Part shown: positions 38,420-47,926 of the stretch, piece by piece
Position numbering within the stretch: position 1 is the stretch's first letter
How the letters are laid out: each line of letters opens with the position of its first letter
Origin: Bifidobacterium margollesii
Lineage (GTDB): Bacteria; Actinomycetota; Actinomycetes; Actinomycetales; Bifidobacteriaceae
Assembly: GCF_002860355.1 (NCBI RefSeq)
Contig: NZ_NMWU01000005.1
Location: 62,085-126,084, forward strand
Length of the DNA stretch: 64,000 nucleotides
Direction of reading: 5' to 3'
Program-made: the position numbers and the translations under genes
Notes under the pieces: generated by a model
Databases searched by the model: none
What the model was told of the DNA's origin: nothing
Seen by the model: only the letters and a program-made list of their open reading frames with translations

Positions 38420-40686
38420 CCCGCAACACATCCCATTCCGCGAACCCGAATCCGATCTGGCGCCTGTTCGTCGGCGATCTGCGGCGCATCAGCGGCAACG
38501 TGGTGTCGATCATCATCGTGATCGGCCTCGTCGCCATCCCGTCGCTATTCACCTGGTTCAACGTTGCGGCCAGCTGGAATCCGCTGAACAACACCAAGAA
38601 CCTCACGTTCGCCGTGGCCAGCGTAGACGAGGGATACAAAAGCGATCTGGTGCCGCTGAAGGTCAACGTGGGCGATCAGGTGATCTCCGCGCTGCGCGCC
38701 AACGGCCAGCTCGCCTGGACGTTCACCACGAAGGACGACGCGATCGACGGCACGAAGTCCGGCAAATACTATGCGGCCGTGGTGATTCCGGAGTCGTTCA
38801 GCAGGGACATGATGACGTTCTTCGACGACGATGTGACCCATGCGAAGCTCAGCTACTACACGAACGAGAAGAAGAACGCGCTGGCCCCGCACGTCACCGG
38901 CGAGGGCGCGGACGAGGTGGCCGCGGAGATCAACCAGATCTTCGCGAAGACGCTGTCCGACGTGGCGTTGAACATCGCCTCGTCGCTGTCGAACTATCTC
39001 GACGACGCCGACACGAAAAGCCGCATCGCCAACCTGAACGGTCACATCGGCGAGATTTCCGGCCAGCTGGCCGATGCCGCCGACACGCTCGGCACCTATT
39101 CCGAGCTGGTGGATTCGGCGGATTCGCTGCTTTCCAGCTCATCGACGCTGCTCAATCAGGCGTCGGGCGCGGCCAAGGAGGTGAGCGCCGACGCCTCCGG
39201 AGCCAAGCAGTCGGTCGGCACGATATCCGACGCGATGTCGTCTTCCGCCACGTCCCTCTCGAAGGCCCTGAAAACCAGCGCGGACAGCTACCGGGCCGTG
39301 GGCGACGACATCGACAAGGTGTACGACGCCGTGGGCACGCAGAGCACGAACAGCGCGAAATCGCTGCGGGATCAGGCCGATGCGGTGAACACGCAGATCG
39401 AGTCGTATACCACGATCCGCAGGAATCTCGCCTCGCTGGCCGATCAGATGGGATCGCTGTCCAGCGGCAACGATGTGAGCGGCAGCGGGATCGGGGAGAC
39501 CGCGGCCGGCAACGTCAGCTCGGCGATCAATTCCGCGCTGACCCAGCTGGATTCGGTGATCGCGCTGCAGACCAGGCTGCGCGACAATCTCAACGCCGCG
39601 GCCGGCAGAATCGAATCCGGCAACGCGACGGCGCAGAAGGATCGTGCGCAGATCAAGGCGCTGGCCACGCAGGCCAAGAACAGCGTCGGCACGCTGCGCA
39701 GCGACTTCGACAGCGACATCAAGCCTAAACTCGACGAGCTTTCCGCCAATGTGAGCACGCTGGCTGCGTCGCTGAACGCCAACAGCGGCAAGCTCGACGA
39801 GGTGACGGCCGATCTGACCGACGGCGCGACCTCGGCCAGCGGCAAGATGGCCAGCGTGAAGCAGACGCTGAACGACACCGCCCGGCAGCTCAACGATTCG
39901 GCCAACAAGATCAAGGCCACCAGCGAGAACGTCTCCTCGGCACTGAACAGCGGGGACGTGGACGCGCTGAAGAAGGCACTCGGATCCGACCCGGAATCCC
40001 TCGCCGCATCCCTCACCTCGCCGGTGGGCGTGACCCGCAGGGCCGTGTTCCCCGTCTCGGACTTCGGCTCGGCATTGGCCCCCTTCTACACCTTCCTGCC
40101 GCTGTGGGTCGGATCGCTGCTGATGGCGGTGACGCTGAAGACCAATGTCTCACGGCGCATACGCGCACAGCTGGGCGATCCCCGGCCCCATCAGATGTAT
40201 CTGGGACGATTCGGCGTGTTCGCGGTGCTGTCGCTGCTGCAAAGCACCTGCTTGTGTCTGGGCAATCTGCTGTTCCTGCACGTTCAGGCCGTGCACCCGC
40301 TGCTGTATATGCTGTCCGGCTGGTTGGGAGGATTGACGTTCATCTTCATGATCTACACGCTGGTGGTATCGTTCGGAAACGTCGGCAAGGCGATCGGCGT
40401 ATTGTTCCTCGTCGTGCAGATATCCGGTTCCGGGGGCGCGTACCCGCTGTCGGTGATGCCGGACTTCTTCCAGAACATCAGCCCGTTCCTGCCGGCCACG
40501 CATGCGATCAACGCGATGCGCGCCGCCACGGCAGGCATCTATCAGAACGATTACTGGAAGGAGATCGGCATGCTGCTGCTGTTCGTGCTGCCGACGCTGC
40601 TGCTCGGCCTGGTGCTGCGCAAACCGCTGGTGAAGTTCAACACCTGGTATGTGGCCAAGGTGGAGAGCACGAAGCTCATCAGTTAG
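38416..40686 (+). CDS. YhgE/Pip-family membrane protein 2
   Basis: A 756-residue paralogue of the preceding protein with the same plan: N-terminal helix (VSIIIVIGLVAIPSLFTWFN), signature ASWNPLNNTKNLTFAVASVDEGY, a long heptad-like extracellular region, and a six-helix C-terminal ABC-2-like bundle with SVMPDFFQNISPFLPATHAIN. It lacks the extra C-terminal helices of the first protein, so the two may form an asymmetric heterodimer (inference). Translation is coupled through the ATGA overlap. Confidence 0.8.
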   Translation: MTRNTSHSANPNPIWRLFVGDLRRISGNVVSIIIVIGLVAIPSLFTWFNVAASWNPLNNTKNLTFAVASVDEGYKSDLVPLKVNVGDQVISALRANGQLAWTFTTKDDAIDGTKSGKYYAAVVIPESFSRDMMTFFDDDVTHAKLSYYTNEKKNALAPHVTGEGADEVAAEINQIFAKTLSDVALNIASSLSNYLDDADTKSRIANLNGHIGEISGQLADAADTLGTYSELVDSADSLLSSSSTLLNQASGAAKEVSADASGAKQSVGTISDAMSSSATSLSKALKTSADSYRAVGDDIDKVYDAVGTQSTNSAKSLRDQADAVNTQIESYTTIRRNLASLADQMGSLSSGNDVSGSGIGETAAGNVSSAINSALTQLDSVIALQTRLRDNLNAAAGRIESGNATAQKDRAQIKALATQAKNSVGTLRSDFDSDIKPKLDELSANVSTLAASLNANSGKLDEVTADLTDGATSASGKMASVKQTLNDTARQLNDSANKIKATSENVSSALNSGDVDALKKALGSDPESLAASLTSPVGVTRRAVFPVSDFGSALAPFYTFLPLWVGSLLMAVTLKTNVSRRIRAQLGDPRPHQMYLGRFGVFAVLSLLQSTCLCLGNLLFLHVQAVHPLLYMLSGWLGGLTFIFMIYTLVVSFGNVGKAIGVLFLVVQISGSGGAYPLSVMPDFFQNISPFLPATHAINAMRAATAGIYQNDYWKEIGMLLLFVLPTLLLGLVLRKPLVKFNTWYVAKVESTKLIS

Positions 40687-40737
40687 CCGCAGACGAATGT
40701 GCTTCGCTGTCCGGCACAGCCAACACTCCTCCTCGCC

Positions 40738-40762
40738 TCGCCTTCCCCTCAAGGGGAAGCCC
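40738..40762. repeat. Mosaic hairpin repeat M3 (short)
   Basis: Only the CTTCCCCTCAAGGGGAAG hairpin module is present, between the second YhgE gene and tetR. It may also act as a terminator. Confidence 0.7.
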
Positions 40763-40826
40763 GAAAAGACCCGGAATACCCGAAAATCGTAGAGTTTATT
40801 AGAGGATCACAAGGAAAGAGCACACC

Positions 40827-41393
40827 ATGAATTCCGTACGCGCGGAACGCACGCGCAAGGAGACCGATCGCAAGATCATGCAGGCGACGGTGGAGATCGC
40901 CGTCTCCAAGGGGCTCGGCCGCGTGTCGATCGAGGAGGTGGCACGACGCAGCGGCGTGGCCAAGACCACGATCTACCGTCGGTATCGCAATGCCGACGAT
41001 CTGCTGAGCAAGATCACCGCGCTGGAGATCTCGTCGTCTCCGGAGCTGACCGATCTGGCTCCCACCCGTGAGAATCTGGAGCTGCTGCTGCGCCGCATGG
41101 CCGGCCGGTTCGCCGACAGCATCGGCGTGAAGGCCGTCGGCATCGTGCTGAGCTCCGAGGAGGGGTTCTTCCACAACATCGTGCGGCAGGTGATCGACCC
41201 GGAGGAGCGGACGCTGGGCGAGTTCTTCCAGCGCGGCATCGATGCGGGGATGTTCATCGCCGGGCTTAACGCAAAGTTCCTGTTCGGCACGATCCTCGGT
41301 TCGATGATCGCCTGCGAGGCGCTGGAGGGGGCCGTCAGCAGCGACTGGCCACACGACATGACCGCCCTGATCTGGCCGTCAATAGTCCGGTAG
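40827..41393 (+). CDS. TetR-family transcriptional regulator
   Basis: A 188-residue regulator. The N-terminal helix-turn-helix is clear: IMQATVEIAVSKGLGRVSIE, then EVARRSGVAKTTIYRRYRN. The C-terminal ligand and dimer domain is generic. It lies 140 bp after the YhgE pair; in Bacillus subtilis the TetR protein YhgD is likewise encoded beside yhgE, so control of that pair is likely. Confidence 0.9.
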   Translation: MNSVRAERTRKETDRKIMQATVEIAVSKGLGRVSIEEVARRSGVAKTTIYRRYRNADDLLSKITALEISSSPELTDLAPTRENLELLLRRMAGRFADSIGVKAVGIVLSSEEGFFHNIVRQVIDPEERTLGEFFQRGIDAGMFIAGLNAKFLFGTILGSMIACEALEGAVSSDWPHDMTALIWPSIVR

Positions 41394-41399
41394 CCGCAG

Positions 41400-41712
41400 G
41401 GCTTCCCCCTCCGGGGGAAGCTGTCGGCCAAAGGCCGACTGATGAGGGGACAAAAAGATACCAAGCCACAGCAAACCCGCCCCCTGAGCCGGCTTCCCCC
41501 TCCGGGGGAAGCTGTCGGCCAAAGGCCGACTGATGAGGGGATTAGGGAACGACGTGAACTGCACCCCACCTCATCCGACCGACTCCGTCGGCCACCTTCG
41601 CAAGAGTGGACGGCCTGCGGCCGCGGCTTTTCTGCTCGCCTGTCGGCGAGTCCTCGCCTGAAAATGCCTCTGGCATTTTCTTCACGGCTCGGCCTAAGGG
41701 GAAGGCAACAGT
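41400..41712. repeat. Mosaic hairpin repeat M4 (two modules plus inverted long form)
   Basis: Two near-identical modules (CTTCCCCCTCCGGGGGAAG, then CTGTCGGCCAAAGGCCGAC and TGATGAGG) start near 41403 and 41498. An inverted long module follows (CACCTCATCCGACCGACTCC onward), with internal hairpins around GGCCTGCGGCC, CCTGTCGGCGAG and AATGCCTCTGGCATT. No gene is seen in this gap. Confidence 0.85.
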
Positions 41713-41722
41713 GGAACCCCCA

Positions 41723-42163
41723 CTACGCCGGATGATTCCGCAGATCCCGCTCGATCCACGCCATCACCAGTGCGGCGAGCTGATCGATCTCCTCGTCGGT
41801 CAGCGCCCGACCTTTGGGGATGCGATGCCACTTTTCGATGCACCCGCGGCAGCAGGTGGCCGTGGCGTGCTGCGCGGTGAACACCGGATGACCTCGCCAC
41901 GGCGTCTGCTTGCCATCCTTGTACGGTTCGGCCGACCCGACCCGCTTGGCGAGCATTTCGTGCGCATGCCGGTCGATGGTCGTCTTGCCCTTGGCCCGCG
42001 CGTACGCCCGATCCTTGTCGATCAGCACGAATTTCGCGCGGAACCGACTTTGCCCCAGCCTGTCCAGCGTCCGCCCGATCCACGCAGCGTATTCGTCGAC
42101 GTCGATGCGCCCACCCGTTTTGTCTGCTTCCGCTGCCCTGCTGTTTCCCTGAGCATCAGTCAT
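41723..42163 (-). CDS. DUF4186 family protein
   Basis: A 146-residue protein with the conserved DUF4186 core SRFRAKFVLIDKDRAYA, then HAHEML, DGKQTPWRGHPVF and AQHATATCCRGCIEKWHRI. The His and Cys residues (HATATCCRGC...H) look like a metal site. Widely distributed; function unknown. Confidence 0.8.
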   Translation of the reverse strand: MTDAQGNSRAAEADKTGGRIDVDEYAAWIGRTLDRLGQSRFRAKFVLIDKDRAYARAKGKTTIDRHAHEMLAKRVGSAEPYKDGKQTPWRGHPVFTAQHATATCCRGCIEKWHRIPKGRALTDEEIDQLAALVMAWIERDLRNHPA

Positions 42164-42250
42164 GAACGATCACCCGCCATTCTGGACTTTATAACTCTGG
42201 CTATCCTGACTATTGTGGTTGCCTTGACGCCACCGTACAGCCACTAACGC

Positions 42251-43690
42251 TCACCACGTCATATCATCAAACGCCACCGTATGCACCGTAGGGTCCGTTT
42301 CGGCGACTCGAAGCAGGTCATCGGTGAACCCGGATTTCGAAAACAGGTAGTATTCGTTTCTTTCATACCGGAAAATCTGACTCTGTCGCCGCAACGTCTT
42401 CAGGTCCTCCATGCCGACCCGCGCATTTTTCCACTTGCATTCGCCGAACAGGGCGACATCAGGATCCTCTCCCGTTGCCATGATGTCGATCTCCTCCTGC
42501 CTGCGGGTGTGGGGATCAGCGCCCCACCATCGTCCGGATTCAAGCATCAGGAACGGCAATACGTCTCCTCCGTTGTGCCGCCATAGCCATTCAAGGCATA
42601 CATCCTCGAACACCGGGCCTAGGAACGCCGGCAGTTGCGACATGGTTCTTCGCGCCGCCAGATCGACATGACCCGATTGGATCAACGACATGTTCGGAGG
42701 AACGAATCGATACCAGAACCTGAAGAAGGAGTCCGCGAGACGATAGATCGCCTTACGTGAGTTCTTCTGACCGAATGGTATCTCACGATGCACCAGATCA
42801 AGATCGATGAGATTTCGGATGTACGTACTGCATGCCGAGGAATCAAGATGCACAGCGGTGGAGATCTCGCTCATACGCGAGGCACCAGACGCGATCGCCT
42901 GAATAATGCCGTTGTATTCCATCGGGTTTCGCAGTTCCTGCTTCAGCAGATTGTCCGGCTCTTCGAACAGATAGCAACCAGGGTCGAACATATTACGCTC
43001 GATGTTCTCCTGTATGCCGATCGTATCGTCGATCTGCCGTAGATATTGCGGGATACCGTCGGTCAGCGAGTAGGAAGCCAACGCATCCTGCGCAGAGTAA
43101 TGTGACAGGAACGTCTGGACATCGGCAAATCCAAATGGCTCGACCTTGATCTGTGCCGTTCGTCGGCCATACAGCGGGCTTTGATAACCCAGCACTTGGC
43201 GTTCCATGAACGACATCGACGAACCACACAGAATGACCATGAGATGGCTGGAATCCTTGTGCCGATCGATGGCGTGCTGCAGCACAGAGGAAACGGAACG
43301 ATCAGCCTTGGCAAGGTACGGATATTCGTCGATGACCAGTACTACGCGTTCTTGCTCAGCCAACGCGAAAATGGCTTCGACGGCGGCGGCGAAGCTCGGG
43401 TAGATCGGGAAAGAATCCAGTCCGTCGTTGCCGTTAACGAACAGTGCGATGGCACGGCTCAATTCTTCAAGATTCCTTGCTTCGCTTGCCTCCAACGCCG
43501 AGAAGAATATGGCTTGACGATGTTCGGGTCGGGAATCCGAATGAGAGCTGTGCGCGCCGACGAATTGATTGATCAGCGTGGTCTTGCCCACACGACGACG
43601 GCCATACACAATCACGCACTCGAAATCACCGGTGTCATACCGTCGGTTCAGTACCGACAGTTCACGATCTCTGCCAATGAAACCTGCCAT
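42251..43690 (-). CDS. AAA ATPase with C-terminal DUF234 nuclease-like domain
   Basis: A 479-residue protein of the 'archaeal ATPase' type. Walker A is VYGRRRVGKTTLI (residues about 28-40), Walker B VVLVIDEYPYL (about 118-128), and a winged helix follows near residue 270 (SEISTAVHLDSSACSTYIRNL). The C-terminal DUF234 region has EEIDIMAT...ALFGECKWKN, a D...ExK arrangement like PD-(D/E)xK nucleases. GGAGGG precedes the ATG. Roles proposed for the family include DNA transactions and defence. Its promoter region is AT-rich and repeat-bearing, unlike the surroundings. Confidence 0.8.
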   Translation of the reverse strand: MAGFIGRDRELSVLNRRYDTGDFECVIVYGRRRVGKTTLINQFVGAHSSHSDSRPEHRQAIFFSALEASEARNLEELSRAIALFVNGNDGLDSFPIYPSFAAAVEAIFALAEQERVVLVIDEYPYLAKADRSVSSVLQHAIDRHKDSSHLMVILCGSSMSFMERQVLGYQSPLYGRRTAQIKVEPFGFADVQTFLSHYSAQDALASYSLTDGIPQYLRQIDDTIGIQENIERNMFDPGCYLFEEPDNLLKQELRNPMEYNGIIQAIASGASRMSEISTAVHLDSSACSTYIRNLIDLDLVHREIPFGQKNSRKAIYRLADSFFRFWYRFVPPNMSLIQSGHVDLAARRTMSQLPAFLGPVFEDVCLEWLWRHNGGDVLPFLMLESGRWWGADPHTRRQEEIDIMATGEDPDVALFGECKWKNARVGMEDLKTLRRQSQIFRYERNEYYLFSKSGFTDDLLRVAETDPTVHTVAFDDMTW

Positions 43691-43765
43691 GTTGCCCTCC
43701 GAGCGATTTACGAAGCACTGCGGCGAACTGTTATTGCTTCATCCCACATCTACCGCACAACGCAT

Positions 43766-43873
43766 TTTACTAAATCACGATTTACTAAATCATAATCTAC
43801 TAAATCATAATTTAGCAAATTGCAGAAATTCTAACATGTTAACGGCGAATTCCAACATGTTAGAATTCTGCAA
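43766..43873. promoter_or_regulatory. AT-rich direct and inverted repeats upstream of the DUF234 ATPase
   Basis: Three 15-bp direct repeats, TTTACTAAATCATAA or one- to two-base variants, lie at 43766, 43781 and 43796, with a partial fourth at 43811. A 20-bp inverted repeat follows (arms 43820-43840 and 43854-43873, one extra base in the left arm), each arm carrying the palindrome AACATGTT. The block is 75-180 bp upstream of the ATPase start and strikingly AT-rich. Confidence 0.6.
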
Positions 43874-43990
43874 GGTCAGTGAAAGGATAGGAGCGGCATC
43901 CGGCTCGACATCCGGCTCAGAACAGCGGGCGGCAAAGGACTTACGCACAGCGAAGGCCGGCAGACGGTGTGGAACGACGCCCGCCTGACC

Positions 43991-46900
43991 TCACTCGCCC
44001 TGACCGGCAATGTGGCGGTACAGCTCAGGATCGAGCGGCTTCGCCAGCCGCAGCGTCGCCAACGTCACCCTCACATCCCGCTCACCCGAGGAATCCGGCT
44101 TCTCGGTCAGCTCGGCACGCTCCAACGCAGCGACATGACCGACGTAGTAATACTTCTTGTCAGCGGCCTCAGCTTTACGCATCACGAACATCGGAATGAA
44201 ATGCGTGCTGTCCCAATCGGGACCGACGCCTTCCCTCATCCATTGGAATTCAGGCGAATTCGGCGTGCGCCCGTTCTTGCTGAACCAAGCCATCTCCTGC
44301 GGATTGATGAATCGATCCTCATACTGACTGTTCGCATACTTGACGAAAATCGGCATGGTGCCGGTCTCCTGATGCCGGAAATACCCGCCGACGTTCTGCC
44401 CGTTAAGCTCCTTATGCCAACCGCACAGGCGCATCACATCCGCAAGCGAATACTTCTGCTCATACAGGAATCCACGATCCAGCGCCCGGTGAGCTTTCGC
44501 CGATCGCTCAAACAGATCCCGACAGTTGCGCAATCCCACCCGCAGCGTATCCGCAAAGAAGATACGGAACGTCCGATTCTTGGTCAGCAGATCGGTGAAC
44601 GCCTTCGTCAGACGGCACACACCGTCCGCGTTACGCTCCACCAAGGGCGTGCCGCCGAATCGTGACCGGCTCGCATCGAAATATGAATAGTCCAGCACGT
44701 GCATGGCCGATTCAAACTGGTCGGAAGTCACATAGGCATTCGGGAACCGTTCACGGATCCGCTGGGCAAGATCGGCCTCGGCAATACCGGCGGACGGCTT
44801 CCACCCGTCGTGTTCGCCATCCAGCCTATTCAGGCTTTCATCCGGGAACCGGCACAGCTCATCGAGAATCACCAGCTCGTGCGGTCGCAAACCGGGAAGC
44901 AGCACCGACGTGGCCATTTTCAGAATGCCGTTTTCCACCTCGGAAACCGGATCGAGAAGATCAATGAAACCATCACCTTCGTGCTTCTTCCCAAGGCTGA
45001 GACTCTGCTCACGGGAACGGACGAATTCGAGGTAATTGCTCTTCTTCTTCGCCAGAGTCATAGGCAGTGACGGATCATAATCGTAGACGTCCGTAAGCAT
45101 GGGGATACGGCCATATTCGTAGCGAATCTGCCGATACTGTTCGGCGAGCTTCTTCATCTCGGACCAGTCCGCCGTATCCAGCGAACGAAGGATCCGATCC
45201 TTGGCTATCGGGTCGAAACTGATGGACGACAACCCGATCGACGTGCGCTGCAAGTTCTTGCGAGCGATGTCGCGATCTCCGGTATTGCCATACAGCGCAA
45301 CCGGAATGAGATAGTTGTTGGCATAGTTGCCGATGAAATCGATGACCACCACACGGTCTTTATGCGGGAATTTACGCAGACCACGCCCGAGCTGCTGGGT
45401 GAACACGATGCTGGACTGCGTATTGCGCAACATCACGATCTGGTTCAACGACGGAATATCGATACCCTCATTGAACAGATCGACGGTGAACAGGTAATCA
45501 AGCTCCCCGTTTTCGAGCTTTCTAACCGCGTCTTCACGCTCTTGCTGGGTAGGGCACCGATTGCTGGTCACAGCCTGCGTTCTGTAGTTGCGCTCCATCT
45601 GCTGGTTGAACTGCTGGTTGAACAGGTCGGAAAGCCGTTCAGCCTCATCCTGACGGCTGCAGAACACCAGTCCCGTGATCTGCTGGCGATACTGGCCATA
45701 CAGATTGAGTTGATCGATGATGTGATGAACCCGCTGTTCGGAGGTCAGCTGCTTGATCTCATAGACGAGCTGACCGGAAGCACTCAACGAGGAATTATGG
45801 GCGACATCAATGGATTTGCCATCGGAACCGAGGTATTCCGTAGCCCCATGATATTCGAACGGGCACAGCATATCCTCTTCCAAGGCTTTCTGCAGTCGCA
45901 CCTCATAGGCGATGTTGTGACCGAACAGTTCGAAGATATTGATGCCATCGGTACGCTCAGGCGTGGCCGTCATGCCGAGCATGAAGCCCGCATCCTTGAA
46001 ATGATCGATGATCCGCCGATAACTTTCAGCGCCGGCATGATGCACCTCGTCGAAGAGAATGTAGTCGAATTCGTCAGACGCGAACTGCGCAAGCACATCC
46101 GGCTGGCTCAAGGTCTGAACCGTGGCGAACACGTATTTGCGATCGTATTCCTTGCTGGAACCGGAGAACAGGCCCAATTCCTCGTCCGGACATCCAAGCA
46201 CCGTTTTGAACGATTCCATCGACTTGACGAGAATCTGCTGCCGATGGGCAAGATACAGCATCCGCTTGGGACGATACTGCTGTACATCGAAAGCGGAAAG
46301 GAAGGTTTTTCCGGTACCAGTTGCGGATATGATAATCGCCCGATGCTCGCCTTCGGCGCGGAGTTGTCGGAGATTGGCGAGCGCCTCGACCTGCATGTCG
46401 TTCGGTTTGATCTCCTGATTTCTCAGGGTTTCGAGCGTTTGACGGCGAGGAGGCTCGTAGTTCTTGAAATCCTCTTCGTACTGTTCGATCCATTCCTCAG
46501 TCAGAGGGACCGAATCCCTGATCTGCGAATCCAGTTCGTCGCGGAACTGATCGACCAGCCCGCCTTCGGGGAGCGATGAGACCCGCAGATTCCACTCACG
46601 CTGAGCGGTCAATGCAAGGGAGGTGAAATTGGAGCTGCCGACGTACAGGTTGAAATACGGTTTGCCGGTTTTTGATTCGTTGGCGAAGATATAGCCCTTG
46701 GGATGGAATTTCGGATCCTCACCCTTGCGAATGTCGGATCCGTCGCTCCAGATGCGGACGTCAACGCCGTATTTGTCTTTCAGGCCGAGCAGCTCCCTGA
46801 ACGCGTTGGGATTGTTGAAGTATCCCTTGGTGGAAGTGATGATGCGGCCGGCACCATGAGTGCCTCTCCCCCGATGCCAGTTGATGAAGCTCTGCTGAAG

Positions 46901-47218
46901 CCGGCCAACGGCTCCGGCGCTCACGAAGGCGACCGACATGTCGAAATCGTTGCAGTGTTCGATTTCGGTGGAAATCTCACCTTCCATGGTCAATCCGTCA
47001 TGATTGGAGATGAGCTTCGGCGAGAAATCGGCAGGCGCATCATCATTCGCCTGAACCAAGCCGGCAATTGCACCATTTTGTACGAGCATTCGCGTTGCGT
47101 CCTCGACGGTTGACCGCTGCGCCGAGTGCTGATCCTGCAGCTCGTTCATCTGCTCGTCCGCATGCATCTGTTCCGGGAGTTCCGCATGTTCCGTATGCTC
47201 CGCAATTTGCTGTGTCAT
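43991..47218 (-). CDS. PLD nuclease-superfamily II helicase-DUF3427 protein
   Basis: A 1075-residue multidomain protein. A phospholipase-D/HKD-type domain (about residues 90-255) has KFHPKGYIF and LYVGSSNFTSLAL. Next comes a DEAD/DEAH helicase (about 285-670): Walker A SATGTGKTFLSAF, motif II DEVHH, motif III MTATPERTDG and motif VI QQLGRGLRK. The remainder (about 690-1070) is DUF3427. It begins four bases after the Nudix gene; its ribosome-binding site (AAAGGTG) spans the Nudix stop codon, so the two are tightly coupled. Similar Nudix-linked helicases are suspected nucleic-acid surveillance systems. Confidence 0.87.
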   Translation of the reverse strand: MTQQIAEHTEHAELPEQMHADEQMNELQDQHSAQRSTVEDATRMLVQNGAIAGLVQANDDAPADFSPKLISNHDGLTMEGEISTEIEHCNDFDMSVAFVSAGAVGRLQQSFINWHRGRGTHGAGRIITSTKGYFNNPNAFRELLGLKDKYGVDVRIWSDGSDIRKGEDPKFHPKGYIFANESKTGKPYFNLYVGSSNFTSLALTAQREWNLRVSSLPEGGLVDQFRDELDSQIRDSVPLTEEWIEQYEEDFKNYEPPRRQTLETLRNQEIKPNDMQVEALANLRQLRAEGEHRAIIISATGTGKTFLSAFDVQQYRPKRMLYLAHRQQILVKSMESFKTVLGCPDEELGLFSGSSKEYDRKYVFATVQTLSQPDVLAQFASDEFDYILFDEVHHAGAESYRRIIDHFKDAGFMLGMTATPERTDGINIFELFGHNIAYEVRLQKALEEDMLCPFEYHGATEYLGSDGKSIDVAHNSSLSASGQLVYEIKQLTSEQRVHHIIDQLNLYGQYRQQITGLVFCSRQDEAERLSDLFNQQFNQQMERNYRTQAVTSNRCPTQQEREDAVRKLENGELDYLFTVDLFNEGIDIPSLNQIVMLRNTQSSIVFTQQLGRGLRKFPHKDRVVVIDFIGNYANNYLIPVALYGNTGDRDIARKNLQRTSIGLSSISFDPIAKDRILRSLDTADWSEMKKLAEQYRQIRYEYGRIPMLTDVYDYDPSLPMTLAKKKSNYLEFVRSREQSLSLGKKHEGDGFIDLLDPVSEVENGILKMATSVLLPGLRPHELVILDELCRFPDESLNRLDGEHDGWKPSAGIAEADLAQRIRERFPNAYVTSDQFESAMHVLDYSYFDASRSRFGGTPLVERNADGVCRLTKAFTDLLTKNRTFRIFFADTLRVGLRNCRDLFERSAKAHRALDRGFLYEQKYSLADVMRLCGWHKELNGQNVGGYFRHQETGTMPIFVKYANSQYEDRFINPQEMAWFSKNGRTPNSPEFQWMREGVGPDWDSTHFIPMFVMRKAEAADKKYYYVGHVAALERAELTEKPDSSGERDVRVTLATLRLAKPLDPELYRHIAGQGE

Positions 47219-47222
47219 GGCT

Positions 47223-47705
47223 TCACCTTTCGGAAGAGGGAGAGGAAGAGGAAGAAGAGGAATTGAACCTCATGCCGGAGATAAGTTCCACGGCTTTGTG
47301 GTCGGCGGGGGCCCAGTCGAGGGCGGGCATGTCGGCGGGGGTGAGCCAGCGGAATTCCTGATGCTCGGTGCGGCGGGGCTCACCTGCGAGCAGATGGCAG
47401 ACGAACACGGTGAGCGTCACCGTGCCGAAATCATAGTCATACGAATCGGTGCACACTTCGTCGCCGATCTCAACCTCGCACAGCAGTTCCTCCTCGATCT
47501 CGCGGCGAAGGGCCTCGCGTGGGGTCTCGTGCGGTTCGATCTTGCCGCCGGGGAACTCCCATTTGCCGCTCAGCTGCTTGCCGCCGCCTCGCTGCGCGCA
47601 CATCACCTTGCCGTCGCGCACGATCGCCGCGCCCACCACGCGAATCTGCTTGCGGCCGCGCAAAGTCGCACCTTCGTTGGTAGCTTTTGTTTCATTCACG
47701 CTCAT
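47223..47705 (-). CDS. Nudix (deoxy)nucleoside triphosphate pyrophosphohydrolase
   Basis: A 160-residue MutT-like enzyme. The Nudix box is canonical (GGKIEPHE, seven residues, REIEEEL) and is preceded by VVGAAIVRDGKVMCAQR. MutT-type enzymes remove oxidised or foreign nucleotides. The ATG at 47705 follows GGAGGG; 23 upstream codons are rejected. The C-terminus is a low-complexity run of serines from a CTTCCT simple repeat. It is the first gene of a two-gene unit with the PLD-helicase. Confidence 0.88.
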   Translation of the reverse strand: MSVNETKATNEGATLRGRKQIRVVGAAIVRDGKVMCAQRGGGKQLSGKWEFPGGKIEPHETPREALRREIEEELLCEVEIGDEVCTDSYDYDFGTVTLTVFVCHLLAGEPRRTEHQEFRWLTPADMPALDWAPADHKAVELISGMRFNSSSSSSSPSSER

Positions 47706-47926
47706 GCTCGCCCTCCTGCGCCCTCCTGCACGGTTGATTCCCATCCAGGATACCCACGCCGGCAAACGAAACATCGAGTTGTGAGGCTTGCCTCCGGAAC
47801 CCCGCCGATTCGCGCTGCAGAAATCCGCGGAAAATCAAGCGTTCGTCATGCGCTCAGCGACGAAATAGACGGTTTCTCCCAAACAAAGCCTCACAACTCC
47901 GGTTTTTCCGGTTTTTCCGGTTTCCG

